A stretch of DNA of 64,000 nucleotides, from NCBI GenBank assembly GCA_964396415.1, contig CAYNFM010000003.1:1-64000 (forward strand), read 5' to 3'. The position numbers and the translations under genes are program-made. Origin of the DNA: UBA1306 sp964396415 (GTDB lineage Bacteria; Spirochaetota; Spirochaetia; Treponematales; Rectinemataceae). The notes under the pieces were generated by a model. It ran no database searches. It saw only the letters and a program-made list of their open reading frames with translations, and was not told the origin of the DNA. Positions 5,942 to 14,537 of the stretch are shown piece after piece (position 1 is the stretch's first letter; every line of letters begins with the position of its first letter).

Positions 5942-8914
5942 TCACTGCGCGGGGAAACGCAGGTCCTTTTCTATCTCGGTATAAACGAGGAGCTTGTCGC
6001 TCCTGCCTCCGATCAGCAGGGTGTTTATGTTGTCGAGGCCGAGATCTCGGGCCTCCGAGCCTTCGAGCGCGGAGGGCTCCTGCGACAGCTCGTCGTAGAG
6101 CTTGACCGAGAGGGTGAAGGCGGCCATCGCCTCGGCGCGGCGCCGGGCGTCCCCCGAGCGGCCGGCCAGGCGATACAACGCGACGCCGAGGTTGTTCTCG
6201 GACTTCAGATACAGCTTCAATATCTCGACTTCCGAGGGTCTCTCCTGAGGCGCGGGCTCGCCCACGTCGGCGAGCTCCTTCTCCATAGCGGCCGAAGCCT
6301 TGCGAAAGTAGGCCTCGGCCGAAAAGAGGTCGTTTCGCTCATATAAGGCCGAGCCGAAGGCGTAATCCAGGTAGGGACTCGAGCCGCCTTCAGCCCCGGA
6401 CTGGAAGAATCGATCCAGGGATTCCTTGTAGCGCCCCGTTCTATAGAGGATATTGCCGGTCTTATAGCTCGTATCGGCGGTGACATAGCCGTTGTCGGCC
6501 GCCTTGTCGTAGAGGGCAAGGGCCGACGAGAGATCGTCGCGCTGATAATATGCGACGTCGGCGAGACCGGCGTAGGCCTCCCCGAAGCGCGGACTCTTCT
6601 TCACCCGCCTGAGCTCGAGAGCCTTCTCGTATTCCGAAACGGCCGAGGCGTAGTCGCGCTCGGCTCCGATCCATTCCTTGTCCTTGGCGAGGAAATCGGC
6701 GCGCCAGACGAGGCTTTCGATGTACATGCCGGCCCGCCGCCCGCCCAGGCCCGGAAGGGCCGCGAAATCGCTTACCGCGTTGTCCAGGGCTTTGCGTTCC
6801 TCGCTCGGATCGCCCATGCGCCGGAAGTAGCGGGCGAGGTTGTAATGCGCCTCGGGCACGGCGGGATCTTCCTTCGCCGCGGTGAGGAGGATGCCCCTGA
6901 CGTCATCGATCATGCCCTTGTCCAGGAGGTATCCGCCGAGTTCCGCGAGGACGCCGGCGCTCAAGGCTTCCCGCTTCGTTTCGGCAAGGAAGTGCGCTTT
7001 GAGCGGCAGGACCTCGCTCGGGCGGTCGACGCGGATGAAGTAGAGGAGCATCCGCTCGAGGTAGAGGTCCTTCGGGCCGTAGCGCTGGATGAGGGTGGCG
7101 TAGGTCCTGCGCGCATCCTCGTACTTGGTCGGGTCTTCATCCGCCCAATCGAGGTAGACGTCTCCGAGGAGGAGGAGGCCCACTTCGTTGAAGTAGTCCC
7201 ACGAAAGGAGGCCAGTCGTTCCCCGAGAGGCGTCCGGCTTCGCGCTCCTGGGCGCGCCCTTCAGGACTTCGACGGCCTCCTCGAACTTGAGCTGCTCTTT
7301 CTCGAGGCGCGCCCATTCCAGGATTCCCTCTTTCTCCTTAGGATGGGCCCGGATCAGGGAAGCGTACATGTTCTCGGCAAGTATGTATTGGCGCTTGGCG
7401 GCATAGGCTTGAGCATAGCGATAATACCAGGGGATGAACTCTCGTAATGCCGTCGCCTTCCCGAAATCGGTCGCGGATTCGGGGAAACGGTCTTCGGCTA
7501 TGCGCTGGTAGCCGGTCCGATAGAGAGAGTCGGCGGCGAGAGGTATGTAGACGTAGCGCCAGCCGAGGTAGCCGACGGCGGCGGCGGACGCGAGGACGAG
7601 AAAGCCGATCCTGAGCAGCGGAAGCATGATATGGACCAAGGCATAGGCCAGGGTCCCTTTCTCGGCCTCCAGGGCGGCGCCCGTACGCTTCTCTTGCCCC
7701 TTGGGAATCGCGATGCGACGCTTGAGGATGCGCCCCGCTGTGATGGCGACCTCTTCCGCGGTCAGCCCGTCTACGAGGGCCCATACGATCTTCGACTGCT
7801 GCGCCTCGCTGCCGCGCTCGTTCGCGAGGATGTCCTCGATTGCGATCCTGAGGTTGAGGGGGAAGGAAAGCAAGGAATCCTGTAGTCTATCGACCTGCGC
7901 CTCGGTGAGCTCGACAGGCTTGAATTTTTCTTCGGTCGCGCGAGGAGGAAGGGCCTTCGGCTTCGGCGGCGCTTGACGCGGGGGCGCGGTTTCGGCGTCG
8001 CCCGTTCCGATCGAGCCGAAGTTTCCCCAATCCTGGTCCAACTTGAAGGTATCGGCGATCGGCGCTTCCTCGCTCAGGGACGCGATCTCCGAATCGAGAT
8101 CCCGTCCCGCTTCGTCGCCGAGATCGGAAGCGGATCCGGAAAAGCCCAGGTCCTCGCTCGGCTCCTCGAAGCTGAAAGTCTCGAAGGCGTCCCCTCCTAG
8201 CTCCGAAGCGCCCGGCTCAGGACTTCCTTCGGGGCCTTGAGACTCGGAATCCTCGGCTTTTCCCTCGCTTCTACCCAGGTCGGGTATCGAGAAATCCTCG
8301 ATGCCCGACTCCGAGCCTGCATCGGGCGCATTCGCGGCCCCCTCCTCGGTGAGGGAGAATTCCGGGATGGAGAAATCCTCCGCTTTGCTTTCTTCGGGCA
8401 CGGCCTCCGGAATGGACTCGAGCGGCGATTCTTCGAAGAAAAGGTTTTCCGTGGGCTCGACGGATTGGTCGGCATCCCGTGCGCCATCGGCGGACTGAGC
8501 CAGGTCTTCGGGAATGGCGAAATCGAGGGGCTCGTCTTCTTCGGCCTTAGGAGCTTCGTCGGCTTGGGGCTCGAGATCGGCCATGGGCTCGAGGTCGGCC
8601 ATCGCGCCCGGCTCGCGGGCTTCCTCCTCATCCTCGGCAGGGCCGAGAAGGGCGGCGATGTCGTCGTCGACGGATGCGGGATTCTCCTCGCGATCGGTCG
8701 GAAGATCCTCGAGGAGGGCCGCGAAATCGGGAGGCATGCCCTCTTCTTCCGGCGAAGCTTCGGGAACGGATGGCTCGACTTCGTCGGCCGCGCTAGCGCC
8801 TTCGGGGGGTGTGAGGACTTCGGGCTTCTCGCCCCAGCGCTCGAGAACCTCGGTTTCCTTCGACAAGGCCGCGAGGTCGCGCTTGAATCTTTCTATGTCC
8901 TGGAGCCTCGGCAT
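5942..8914 (-). CDS. flcA: TPR membrane protein resembling periplasmic flagellar collar protein FlcA
   Basis: 990 residues. It starts MPRLQDIERFKRDLAALSKE, followed by a ~280-residue acidic, low-complexity cytoplasmic region containing repeated DF(S/A)IP motifs. A folded segment spans about 325-400 (LTEAQVDRLQDSLLSFPLNLRIAIEDIL). One transmembrane helix lies at about 424-460 (MLPLLRIGFLVLASAAAVGY). The C-terminal half is tetratricopeptide-like (for example SYKTGNILYRTGRYKESLDR and LDYAFGSALYERNDLFSAEA). This size and order match FlcA (BB0326) of Borrelia, the TPR protein that builds the flagellar motor collar in spirochaetes and helps stator assembly. The assignment is inferred from architecture, not alignment. 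ATG 8914 has AAGGA 8 nt upstream. No other flagellar gene is adjacent. Confidence 0.6.
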   Translation of the reverse strand: MPRLQDIERFKRDLAALSKETEVLERWGEKPEVLTPPEGASAADEVEPSVPEASPEEEGMPPDFAALLEDLPTDREENPASVDDDIAALLGPAEDEEEAREPGAMADLEPMADLEPQADEAPKAEEDEPLDFAIPEDLAQSADGARDADQSVEPTENLFFEESPLESIPEAVPEESKAEDFSIPEFSLTEEGAANAPDAGSESGIEDFSIPDLGRSEGKAEDSESQGPEGSPEPGASELGGDAFETFSFEEPSEDLGFSGSASDLGDEAGRDLDSEIASLSEEAPIADTFKLDQDWGNFGSIGTGDAETAPPRQAPPKPKALPPRATEEKFKPVELTEAQVDRLQDSLLSFPLNLRIAIEDILANERGSEAQQSKIVWALVDGLTAEEVAITAGRILKRRIAIPKGQEKRTGAALEAEKGTLAYALVHIMLPLLRIGFLVLASAAAVGYLGWRYVYIPLAADSLYRTGYQRIAEDRFPESATDFGKATALREFIPWYYRYAQAYAAKRQYILAENMYASLIRAHPKEKEGILEWARLEKEQLKFEEAVEVLKGAPRSAKPDASRGTTGLLSWDYFNEVGLLLLGDVYLDWADEDPTKYEDARRTYATLIQRYGPKDLYLERMLLYFIRVDRPSEVLPLKAHFLAETKREALSAGVLAELGGYLLDKGMIDDVRGILLTAAKEDPAVPEAHYNLARYFRRMGDPSEERKALDNAVSDFAALPGLGGRRAGMYIESLVWRADFLAKDKEWIGAERDYASAVSEYEKALELRRVKKSPRFGEAYAGLADVAYYQRDDLSSALALYDKAADNGYVTADTSYKTGNILYRTGRYKESLDRFFQSGAEGGSSPYLDYAFGSALYERNDLFSAEAYFRKASAAMEKELADVGEPAPQERPSEVEILKLYLKSENNLGVALYRLAGRSGDARRRAEAMAAFTLSVKLYDELSQEPSALEGSEARDLGLDNINTLLIGGRSDKLLVYTEIEKDLRFPAQ

Positions 8915-9015
8915 GGGTATCCTTATCCATATTAACGGACGATTTATGTCTTAGTGAAGTAAATAGAGCCACAATACGCTTGAGGACGGGCCGCGACCGC
9001 GCCGATATTGTAGCC

Positions 9016-9765
9016 GTGAGCCTAATCAGGTATTTAGCCCTCGCGCTGGCCGCCGGCGTCGCGGTCCTCCCGATACGCGCCGAGGCTGAAACCGCTTCCG
9101 ATCAAAACGAGCCTGCGGGCAGCGTCATCGAGTCCTTGACCCTCCACCTCGAGCTCGCCGGAATGAGGAAGGCGAAGGCGCCCGAGGCGATGGAAGGCAA
9201 TCTCGTGCTTTCGGTTTTCGGTCCCTACCGAGCCGTCGCCGCGGCTTTCGCCCACGAGGGCTTCGCCAGTCTGCATTCGTATGAGCGCAACAGGCAGGGC
9301 GTCTTCGTCCTCGCCTACCCGATACCTCTCGAGAGGACCGAGCCTCTCGAATATCGCATCGTAGTGGACGGAGTATGGACCGTAGATCCCTCCGATCCGG
9401 AACGGCGCGTCGATCCCCTGACCGGGCTCGAAGTCTCGGTGGCGCGGATCCCCCGCTTGAGCAACCTCCATCTAGGCGTATATCGGCTTCTCGGCGCGGA
9501 CGGCCTGACCGCGCGATTCCTCTTCCGAGGAGCGAGCGGCGGGGAGGTGACGGTCTGCGGCGATTTCGACAACTGGGACCCCTTCATCCACGAGATGCCC
9601 GAAACGAGTCCCGGAGAATACCGGCTCGACCTGCCCCTCCCGCCCGGAAGGCATTATTACGATTTCGTGTATCGCGGCCAGAGACTTCCCGACCCGCTCA
9701 ACCCGGTCAAGGCCACGAGCGGGGACGGTCAGGTAGTCTCGGTGCTGGACGTCTCTACTCCATAG
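9016..9765 (+). CDS. Exported protein with two glycogen-binding (CBM48/early-set) domains
   Basis: 249 residues from GTG 9016, with a signal peptide (VSLIRYLALALAAGVAVLP...AEA). An alternative TTG 36 nt upstream would lengthen the signal peptide oddly. Two early-set beta-sandwich domains follow: residues about 40-150 (YRIVVDGVWTVDPSDPERR) and about 155-249 (EVTVCGDFDNWDPFIHEMPE, YDFVYRGQRLPDPLNP). The GDFDNWDP block is the hallmark of isoamylase-N/CBM48 modules. No catalytic domain is present. It could bind polysaccharide in the periplasm or serve as a structural envelope protein. Its 3' end overlaps the convergent CtBP-like gene by 11 bp. Confidence 0.75.
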   Translation: MSLIRYLALALAAGVAVLPIRAEAETASDQNEPAGSVIESLTLHLELAGMRKAKAPEAMEGNLVLSVFGPYRAVAAAFAHEGFASLHSYERNRQGVFVLAYPIPLERTEPLEYRIVVDGVWTVDPSDPERRVDPLTGLEVSVARIPRLSNLHLGVYRLLGADGLTARFLFRGASGGEVTVCGDFDNWDPFIHEMPETSPGEYRLDLPLPPGRHYYDFVYRGQRLPDPLNPVKATSGDGQVVSVLDVSTP

Positions 9766-10747
9766 TCAATCCCGCGTCCCGCAGCACCTTCAAGGCGTTC
9801 TCGGCCGTCCTTCGGCGCAAATCCGCGATGGATTCCCGCGAGGCATAGGCGGAATGATCGGTCAGCACGACCCCCGGCAGGGAGCGTAGCCTGCTGCCCT
9901 GCGGCAAGGGCTCGACGGTGAATACGTCAAGCCCGGCGCCGCCCAATCTGGCCTCGGAAAGGGCGGCGACGAGAGCCTCTTCGTCGACGAGGGCCCCGCG
10001 CGAAATATTGATGAGGGCGGCGTCCCTCTTCATGAGCCCCAGCTCGCGCGCTCCGACGATGCCTCTCGTCTCGGGCTTGAGCGGAAGATGTATCGATACC
10101 CAGTCGGCATCGAGGAAGACTCGGTCGAAGGAGACGGGACGGACGATGGCGCCCAGGGCGGTCGCCGCGTCGCCGAGGGTCTCGTCGATGCGGGCTGCGC
10201 TGATCTTGGGGCTCCAGATCAGGATCTCGCGGAAGCCCAGCGCGAGGGCGGAGCGCGCTAGTGCCTTCGCCGTACCGCCGAAGCCCAATATGCCCAGGAT
10301 GCTTCCCGCGACGCGCCGACCGGGCGCGGCAGCGTCCCAGGCCCCCGCGCGGACGGCCCGGTCGCGGAACGGGATGGCGCGAGCGCAGGAAAGGATGAGG
10401 CCGAGGGCATGCTCCGCGACCTCGCGATCGCAATAGCCCGGAACGTTGGCCACGACGATGCCGCGACGGGCGGCGGCCTCGAGGTCGACATTGTCCAGCC
10501 CGACACCGTATCGCGCGATGACCCGGCAGCGCGAGAGGGATTCGATCGCCTCCGAGTCGAGGCGCGCCATATTGACGAGTAGGGCGTCGGCCTCGCGGCC
10601 CGCCGCGGCGACGTCGGCGGAGCTTCGGCAACTCGCGACCGCGAGTTCGATCCCGGCCGGGGCGAGAATGGACCGTTCGATCTCCGAATCCCCGAATCGG
10701 TCGTCGGTGATGACCGCGAGCGCGGCTTTCGCGCTGCCTTGCTCCAT
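9755..10747 (-). CDS. C-terminal-binding-protein-type D-2-hydroxyacid dehydrogenase
   Basis: 330 residues, the usual length of the NAD-dependent 2-hydroxyacid dehydrogenases. Motifs are CRVIARYGVGLDNVDLEAAA (typical of the CtBP group), the Rossmann GILGFGGTAKALARSALALG, NISRGALVDEEAL (with the catalytic Arg region) and LTDHSAY with the His. The oxidised or reduced substrate cannot be deduced. ATG 10747 has CGGAGG 6 nt upstream. It is divergent from the GH5_12-like gene and overlaps the CBM48 gene tail to tail. Confidence 0.88.
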   Translation of the reverse strand: MEQGSAKAALAVITDDRFGDSEIERSILAPAGIELAVASCRSSADVAAAGREADALLVNMARLDSEAIESLSRCRVIARYGVGLDNVDLEAAARRGIVVANVPGYCDREVAEHALGLILSCARAIPFRDRAVRAGAWDAAAPGRRVAGSILGILGFGGTAKALARSALALGFREILIWSPKISAARIDETLGDAATALGAIVRPVSFDRVFLDADWVSIHLPLKPETRGIVGARELGLMKRDAALINISRGALVDEEALVAALSEARLGGAGLDVFTVEPLPQGSRLRSLPGVVLTDHSAYASRESIADLRRRTAENALKVLRDAGLTME

Positions 10748-10819
10748 GCATCCTCCGTTTCAATGTATCGGCCCTTTTCGACCCGAATCTGAAAGCTCTC
10801 GCTCGCGAGCGGGCGGTCT

Positions 10820-10847
10820 TTGCCATTCTTCCGTCTCGGGCTAGAAT
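10820..10847 (+). promoter_or_regulatory. Promoter of the GH5_12-like gene
   Basis: TTGCCA (10820-10825), a 16-bp spacer and TAGAAT (10842-10847). Transcription would begin near 10854, just before the Shine-Dalgarno AGAGGAG. It therefore supports ATG 10870 as the start. Confidence 0.5.
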
Positions 10848-10869
10848 GGAATTCGAGAGGAGTCGGCTG

Positions 10870-12792
10870 ATGACGATAATCGGCGATCATTGGGTTGACG
10901 GGGAGGGTCGGCGCCTCGTGCTCCGCGGGGCCAACCTCGGCGGCGATTGCAAGGTGCCGACCCGTCCCGACGGCGATACGCGCCTCAAGGAAGGCTTCTA
11001 TGACCGGAATGGCGTCTCCTTCGTGGGCAGGCCCTTCCCTCTCGAGGAGGCCGGCGGGCATTTCTCTCGCCTCAAGCGCTGGGGCCTCGATTTCCACCGC
11101 CTCCTCGTCACCTGGGAGGCTGTGGAGCACGACGGACCGGGAATCTACGACGAGGAGTACCTCGATTACATCGAAGGCCTTGTCGCCAAGGCGGGCGAGC
11201 ATGGAGTATCCCTCTTCGTCGATCCCCACCAGGATGCCTGGAGCAGGTGGACGGGAGGAGACGGGGCGCCGATATGGACCCTCGAGGCAGCCGGTTTCGC
11301 GCCTGAGCGGCTCTTCGCGTCGGGGGCGGCCCACCTCAACCAGGAACTCGGGGCCGCTTATCGGCGCATGAGCTGGATCTCTAATTACGAGCGTCTCGCC
11401 TGCGCCACGATGTGGACCCTTTTCTTCGCCGGCGATGCCTTCGCGCCCGGCATCGGCCCCCTCGGCTACGGCCCGGACGAGGCGGCCTCGGCTTCCGATT
11501 CCCTGCAGGATTTCCTGCAGGGGCATTACGTCGCGGCGATGGCCAAGGTAGCCGAGCGCCTGGCGCCTTTTCCCCGCGTCGTCGGCTTCGACAGCCTCAA
11601 CGAGCCGAGCATGGGCTTCATCGGAACGAAGAGCCTCCTGAAGGTCGGAGGCATGACTTCCCTCGGCACGACGCCGAGCCCATGGGAGGGCATCCTCGCC
11701 GCTTCGGGATACCCGGTCGACGCGGCGATCTTCGCTATCAGGGGCCTTTCCCGCAAGCGAATCGGTACCGAGCGCCTCGGCGCTGAAGGGACGCATGCCT
11801 GGATGGACGGGGTCGACTGCATTTGGAGGCGCGCGGGAGTATGGGACGTCGCCGCCGATGCCGTCCCCGTCCTGAAGCGGCCCGGGCATTTCTCGGTCCG
11901 GGACGGCGGGCCCGTCGATTTCACGGGGGATTTTCTCGAGCCCTTCATGCGGAGATTCGACAGTGAGGTATGCACTGCGGCGGGGAAAGGGCGCCGCTTC
12001 GTCCTCTTCGTAGAAGGGGTTCCCAACGCGGCCCGGCCGACCTGGGACAGGGGCGAATCGGGTTCGGTCGTCGACGCGACGCATTGGTACGACGACCTCA
12101 CCCTGGTCACCAAGCGCTGGCTCGGCTTCGCGGCCTATGACGCGCGGCGCGGCCGCCTCGTGCTCGGCCCGGGCCGCGTCAGGCGCTACTTCATCGAGGC
12201 GCTGAGGGAACTCAAGGAGTGGAGCGCGCGGAAGATGGCGGGGGCGCCGACCCTCCTCGGCGAGTTCGGCCTTCCCTTCGACCTGAACGGCGCCAAGGCC
12301 TATCGCGGGGGCGGCTACCGCGTCCACGAGAAGGCCCTGTCCGCCTACTACGACGCCGTGGACGCGAATCTCCTGGACTCGACTATCTGGAACTACGCGT
12401 CGTCCAATCGCCACGAAGGCGGCGACCATTGGAATACGGAGGACCTCTCCATATTCTGCCGCGATGACCTCGAAGCCGGCCGGACCGAGACGGGCGACGC
12501 GGCCGATGCCGGAGGCCGCGCCTTGCGCGGCTTCGTACGGCCCTACGCGCGCGCCACCTCGGGAGAGATACTCGAGATGCGCTTCGACTCGCGGCGGGGC
12601 CTCTTCCTCTTCCGCTACCGCCCCGATCCGGCCATCGCCGCTCCGACCGAGATATTCGTACCCGAGCTCCAGTTCCCGCGCGGCTTCGCCGTCGAGGCGC
12701 GCGGCTGCGAGGCGGAAGTCCTGCGCGGCGCCATCCTCCTCCGGGCAGAGCCCGGCGCCCGCGAGGCCCGGCTCAGGCTTTGGCGGAAGTAG
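10870..12792 (+). CDS. GH5-family beta-glycosidase resembling subfamily GH5_12 (steryl-/lipid-glucosidase type)
   Basis: 640 residues from ATG 10870, chosen because AGGAG lies 8 nt upstream and a promoter ends just before it; an upstream ATG at 10846 lies inside the -10 box. The TIM barrel shows TWEAVEHDGPGIYDEEYLDY and DPHQDAWSRWTGGDGAPIW, characteristic of the endoglycoceramidase-related GH5_12 group. The acid/base Glu is in LNEPSMG (about residue 245) and the nucleophile Glu in LLGEFGLP (about 465). A C-terminal beta domain follows. No signal peptide is seen, so it is probably cytosolic. Known members hydrolyse steryl glucosides or glucosylceramides; the substrate here is inferred only. 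It leads galU, patatin, reductase and thioesterase genes on the same strand. Confidence 0.78.
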   Translation: MTIIGDHWVDGEGRRLVLRGANLGGDCKVPTRPDGDTRLKEGFYDRNGVSFVGRPFPLEEAGGHFSRLKRWGLDFHRLLVTWEAVEHDGPGIYDEEYLDYIEGLVAKAGEHGVSLFVDPHQDAWSRWTGGDGAPIWTLEAAGFAPERLFASGAAHLNQELGAAYRRMSWISNYERLACATMWTLFFAGDAFAPGIGPLGYGPDEAASASDSLQDFLQGHYVAAMAKVAERLAPFPRVVGFDSLNEPSMGFIGTKSLLKVGGMTSLGTTPSPWEGILAASGYPVDAAIFAIRGLSRKRIGTERLGAEGTHAWMDGVDCIWRRAGVWDVAADAVPVLKRPGHFSVRDGGPVDFTGDFLEPFMRRFDSEVCTAAGKGRRFVLFVEGVPNAARPTWDRGESGSVVDATHWYDDLTLVTKRWLGFAAYDARRGRLVLGPGRVRRYFIEALRELKEWSARKMAGAPTLLGEFGLPFDLNGAKAYRGGGYRVHEKALSAYYDAVDANLLDSTIWNYASSNRHEGGDHWNTEDLSIFCRDDLEAGRTETGDAADAGGRALRGFVRPYARATSGEILEMRFDSRRGLFLFRYRPDPAIAAPTEIFVPELQFPRGFAVEARGCEAEVLRGAILLRAEPGAREARLRLWRK

Positions 12793-12827
12793 CTTTCGTG
12801 GATTCCCCGCCCGCCCTCGCCGCGCGC

Positions 12828-12857
12828 TTGCAGCTCCCTCGCGCGCCGCGATACGAT
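12828..12857 (+). promoter_or_regulatory. Leaderless-type promoter of galU
   Basis: TTGCAG (12828-12833), an 18-bp spacer and TACGAT (12852-12857), then 7 nt to the ATG at 12865. The -10 box covers the alternative ATG at 12856, which favours 12865 as the start. Confidence 0.45.
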
Positions 12858-12864
12858 GGGCGGC

Positions 12865-13716
12865 ATGAAAGGCGTCATCATCGCCGCTGGCTACGGCACA
12901 CGCTTCCTCCCCGTTACCAAGACCGTGCCCAAGGAGCTTCTCCCCGTCGGGACCAAGCCGTCCATCGCCTTTATCGTCGACGAATTCCTCGCCTCGGGCA
13001 TCGATGAGATAATCGTAGTCTCCTCGCGTCGCAAGAAGGCGCTCGAGGATTATTTCGACAGGGAAATCGAGCTGGAGGAGGTCTTCCGTCGCGAAGGCAA
13101 GGCCGACAGGCTGGCCCTCATTGAGCCCAGCCGGGCCAAGGTAAGCTTCGTGCGCCAAACCGAAATGCGCGGCACGGGCCATGCCTTGCTCCAGGCCAGG
13201 CCCCTCCTCGGCGGAGAGCCCTGCGTCGTCGCTTATCCCGACGATCTCCACATAGGCTCGCCGCCCCTGGCGCTACAGCTCGTCGAGCTTCACGCGCGGA
13301 CCGGGAAGTCCGTCCTCGCGACCGTCCTCGATCCCGGCGACGTCTCCCGCTACGGGGTCGTGGGGCCGGGGCCCGACGGGGTCTCCGTGCTTTCCTTCGT
13401 CGAGAAGCCTCCCAAGGGCACGGAGCCGAGCCACGAAGTCTCGGTCGGCCGCTATCTCTATACGCCCGAGTTCTTCGATCTGATCGAGGAGGGATGGGGC
13501 AGGCATTCGGGCGGCGAGTATTTCCACACCTACGCCCTCGACAGGCTCATCGCGGCAGGCAAGGTGGCCTTCGTCCGCGCCTCCGGGACGCGGCTCGATA
13601 CGGGAGACCCTGCGGGCTATCTCGAGGCGGTTCTCATCGATGCGGCCGCGAATCCGGCGCTGAGGCCTGTCCTGGAGAGATTCGCCCGTGAGAGGCTCGG
13701 GGGGAGCTCATCTTGA
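12865..13716 (+). CDS. galU: UTP--glucose-1-phosphate uridylyltransferase
   Basis: 283 residues. It makes UDP-glucose from UTP and glucose-1-phosphate. The GalU blocks are all present: MKGVIIAAGYGTRFLPVTK (nucleotide-binding loop), VPKELLPVGTKPSIAFIVDE, FVRQTEMRGTGHALLQA, VAYPDDL and SRYGVV...FVEKPPKG, plus YLYTPEFFDLIE. The length is normal for the family. The start at 12865 is preferred over 12856 because a -10 box overlaps the earlier ATG. The stop overlaps the patatin start (TTGA). The neighbours (a lipid-glucosidase-like enzyme and a lipase) suggest, without proof, a link to glycolipid metabolism. Confidence 0.95.
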   Translation: MKGVIIAAGYGTRFLPVTKTVPKELLPVGTKPSIAFIVDEFLASGIDEIIVVSSRRKKALEDYFDREIELEEVFRREGKADRLALIEPSRAKVSFVRQTEMRGTGHALLQARPLLGGEPCVVAYPDDLHIGSPPLALQLVELHARTGKSVLATVLDPGDVSRYGVVGPGPDGVSVLSFVEKPPKGTEPSHEVSVGRYLYTPEFFDLIEEGWGRHSGGEYFHTYALDRLIAAGKVAFVRASGTRLDTGDPAGYLEAVLIDAAANPALRPVLERFARERLGGSSS

Positions 13717-14522
13717 AGGTAGGCCTCGCCCTCGGCTCCGGCGGAGCGAGGGGCATCGCCCATATCGCCTATCTCGAGGTCCTCGACCAATTGGGCATCG
13801 AGACGAGCGCGATCGCCGGCTCGAGCATCGGCGCCCTCGTAGGCGCTCTCTACGCGGGAGGCCTGAGCGGAAGGCGAATGCGGGACATTGCCGAGGGCAT
13901 TACGATCCGGGACCTCCCCAGATTCCTGGACGCGCCTTCCTTTAAGGAAGCCTTCGGCATCAAAGGCAGGAAGATCGAGGAATGGCTGCGCGAGATCCTT
14001 CCGATACGGAATTTCGAGGACCTTCCCATCCCCTTGCGGGTCGTCGCGACCGATTTCTGGAAGGGCGAGCAGGTCGTCTTCTCCTCGGGCGACATTGCCC
14101 ACGCGGTGAGGGCCAGCATTTCGATCCCAGGAGTCTTCCAGCCCTACGAGCTCGACGGCCGAGTCCTCGTCGACGGCGGAGTCGTGAATCCGGTGCCTTT
14201 CGATCTCCTCGACGACCTCGCGGACTTCGTGATAGCGATCGACGTGAGCGGCGAGATCTCTCGCGCGGAGGATTCCCGCGTCGAGGCCAAGCTTCCCGGA
14301 TTCGTCGAGACGCTCATCCACGTCTTCTCGATCATGGGCAACGTAATCATGGAGCAGAGGGGGAGGGACGAGAGGATCGCCTTGTACCAGAGGCCCCGGC
14401 TCTGCGGAGTCAGGACCGGAGACTTCCTTAAGTCCGGGGAGATACTCGATTCGGTGAGAGACGACGCCGAGTCCTTCAGGCTGAAGCTCATCGCCGAGCG
14501 CTTCACGAAAGCGCTTTCTTGA
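13713..14522 (+). CDS. Patatin-like phospholipase (RssA type)
   Basis: 269 residues. It carries the full patatin set: the oxyanion-hole loop GSGGARG (residues 8-14), the nucleophile elbow GSSIG with Ser38, and the catalytic-dyad Asp154 in DGG. The family hydrolyses acyl esters of phospholipids or related lipids. No signal peptide is present, so it is cytosolic or peripheral. It starts with TTG at 13713 inside the galU stop (TTGA overlap), implying translational coupling to galU. The frame runs 15 nt short of the next gene. Confidence 0.9.
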   Translation: MKVGLALGSGGARGIAHIAYLEVLDQLGIETSAIAGSSIGALVGALYAGGLSGRRMRDIAEGITIRDLPRFLDAPSFKEAFGIKGRKIEEWLREILPIRNFEDLPIPLRVVATDFWKGEQVVFSSGDIAHAVRASISIPGVFQPYELDGRVLVDGGVVNPVPFDLLDDLADFVIAIDVSGEISRAEDSRVEAKLPGFVETLIHVFSIMGNVIMEQRGRDERIALYQRPRLCGVRTGDFLKSGEILDSVRDDAESFRLKLIAERFTKALS

Positions 14523-14537
14523 TATAGAGTCCTCCCT

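Noticed and set aside
10258..13251. A 997-codon open frame on the minus strand across the glycosidase and galU genes
   Set aside because: Its product is Arg/Gly/Glu-rich noise opposite two well-recognised genes; high GC suppresses stop codons in the antisense frame.
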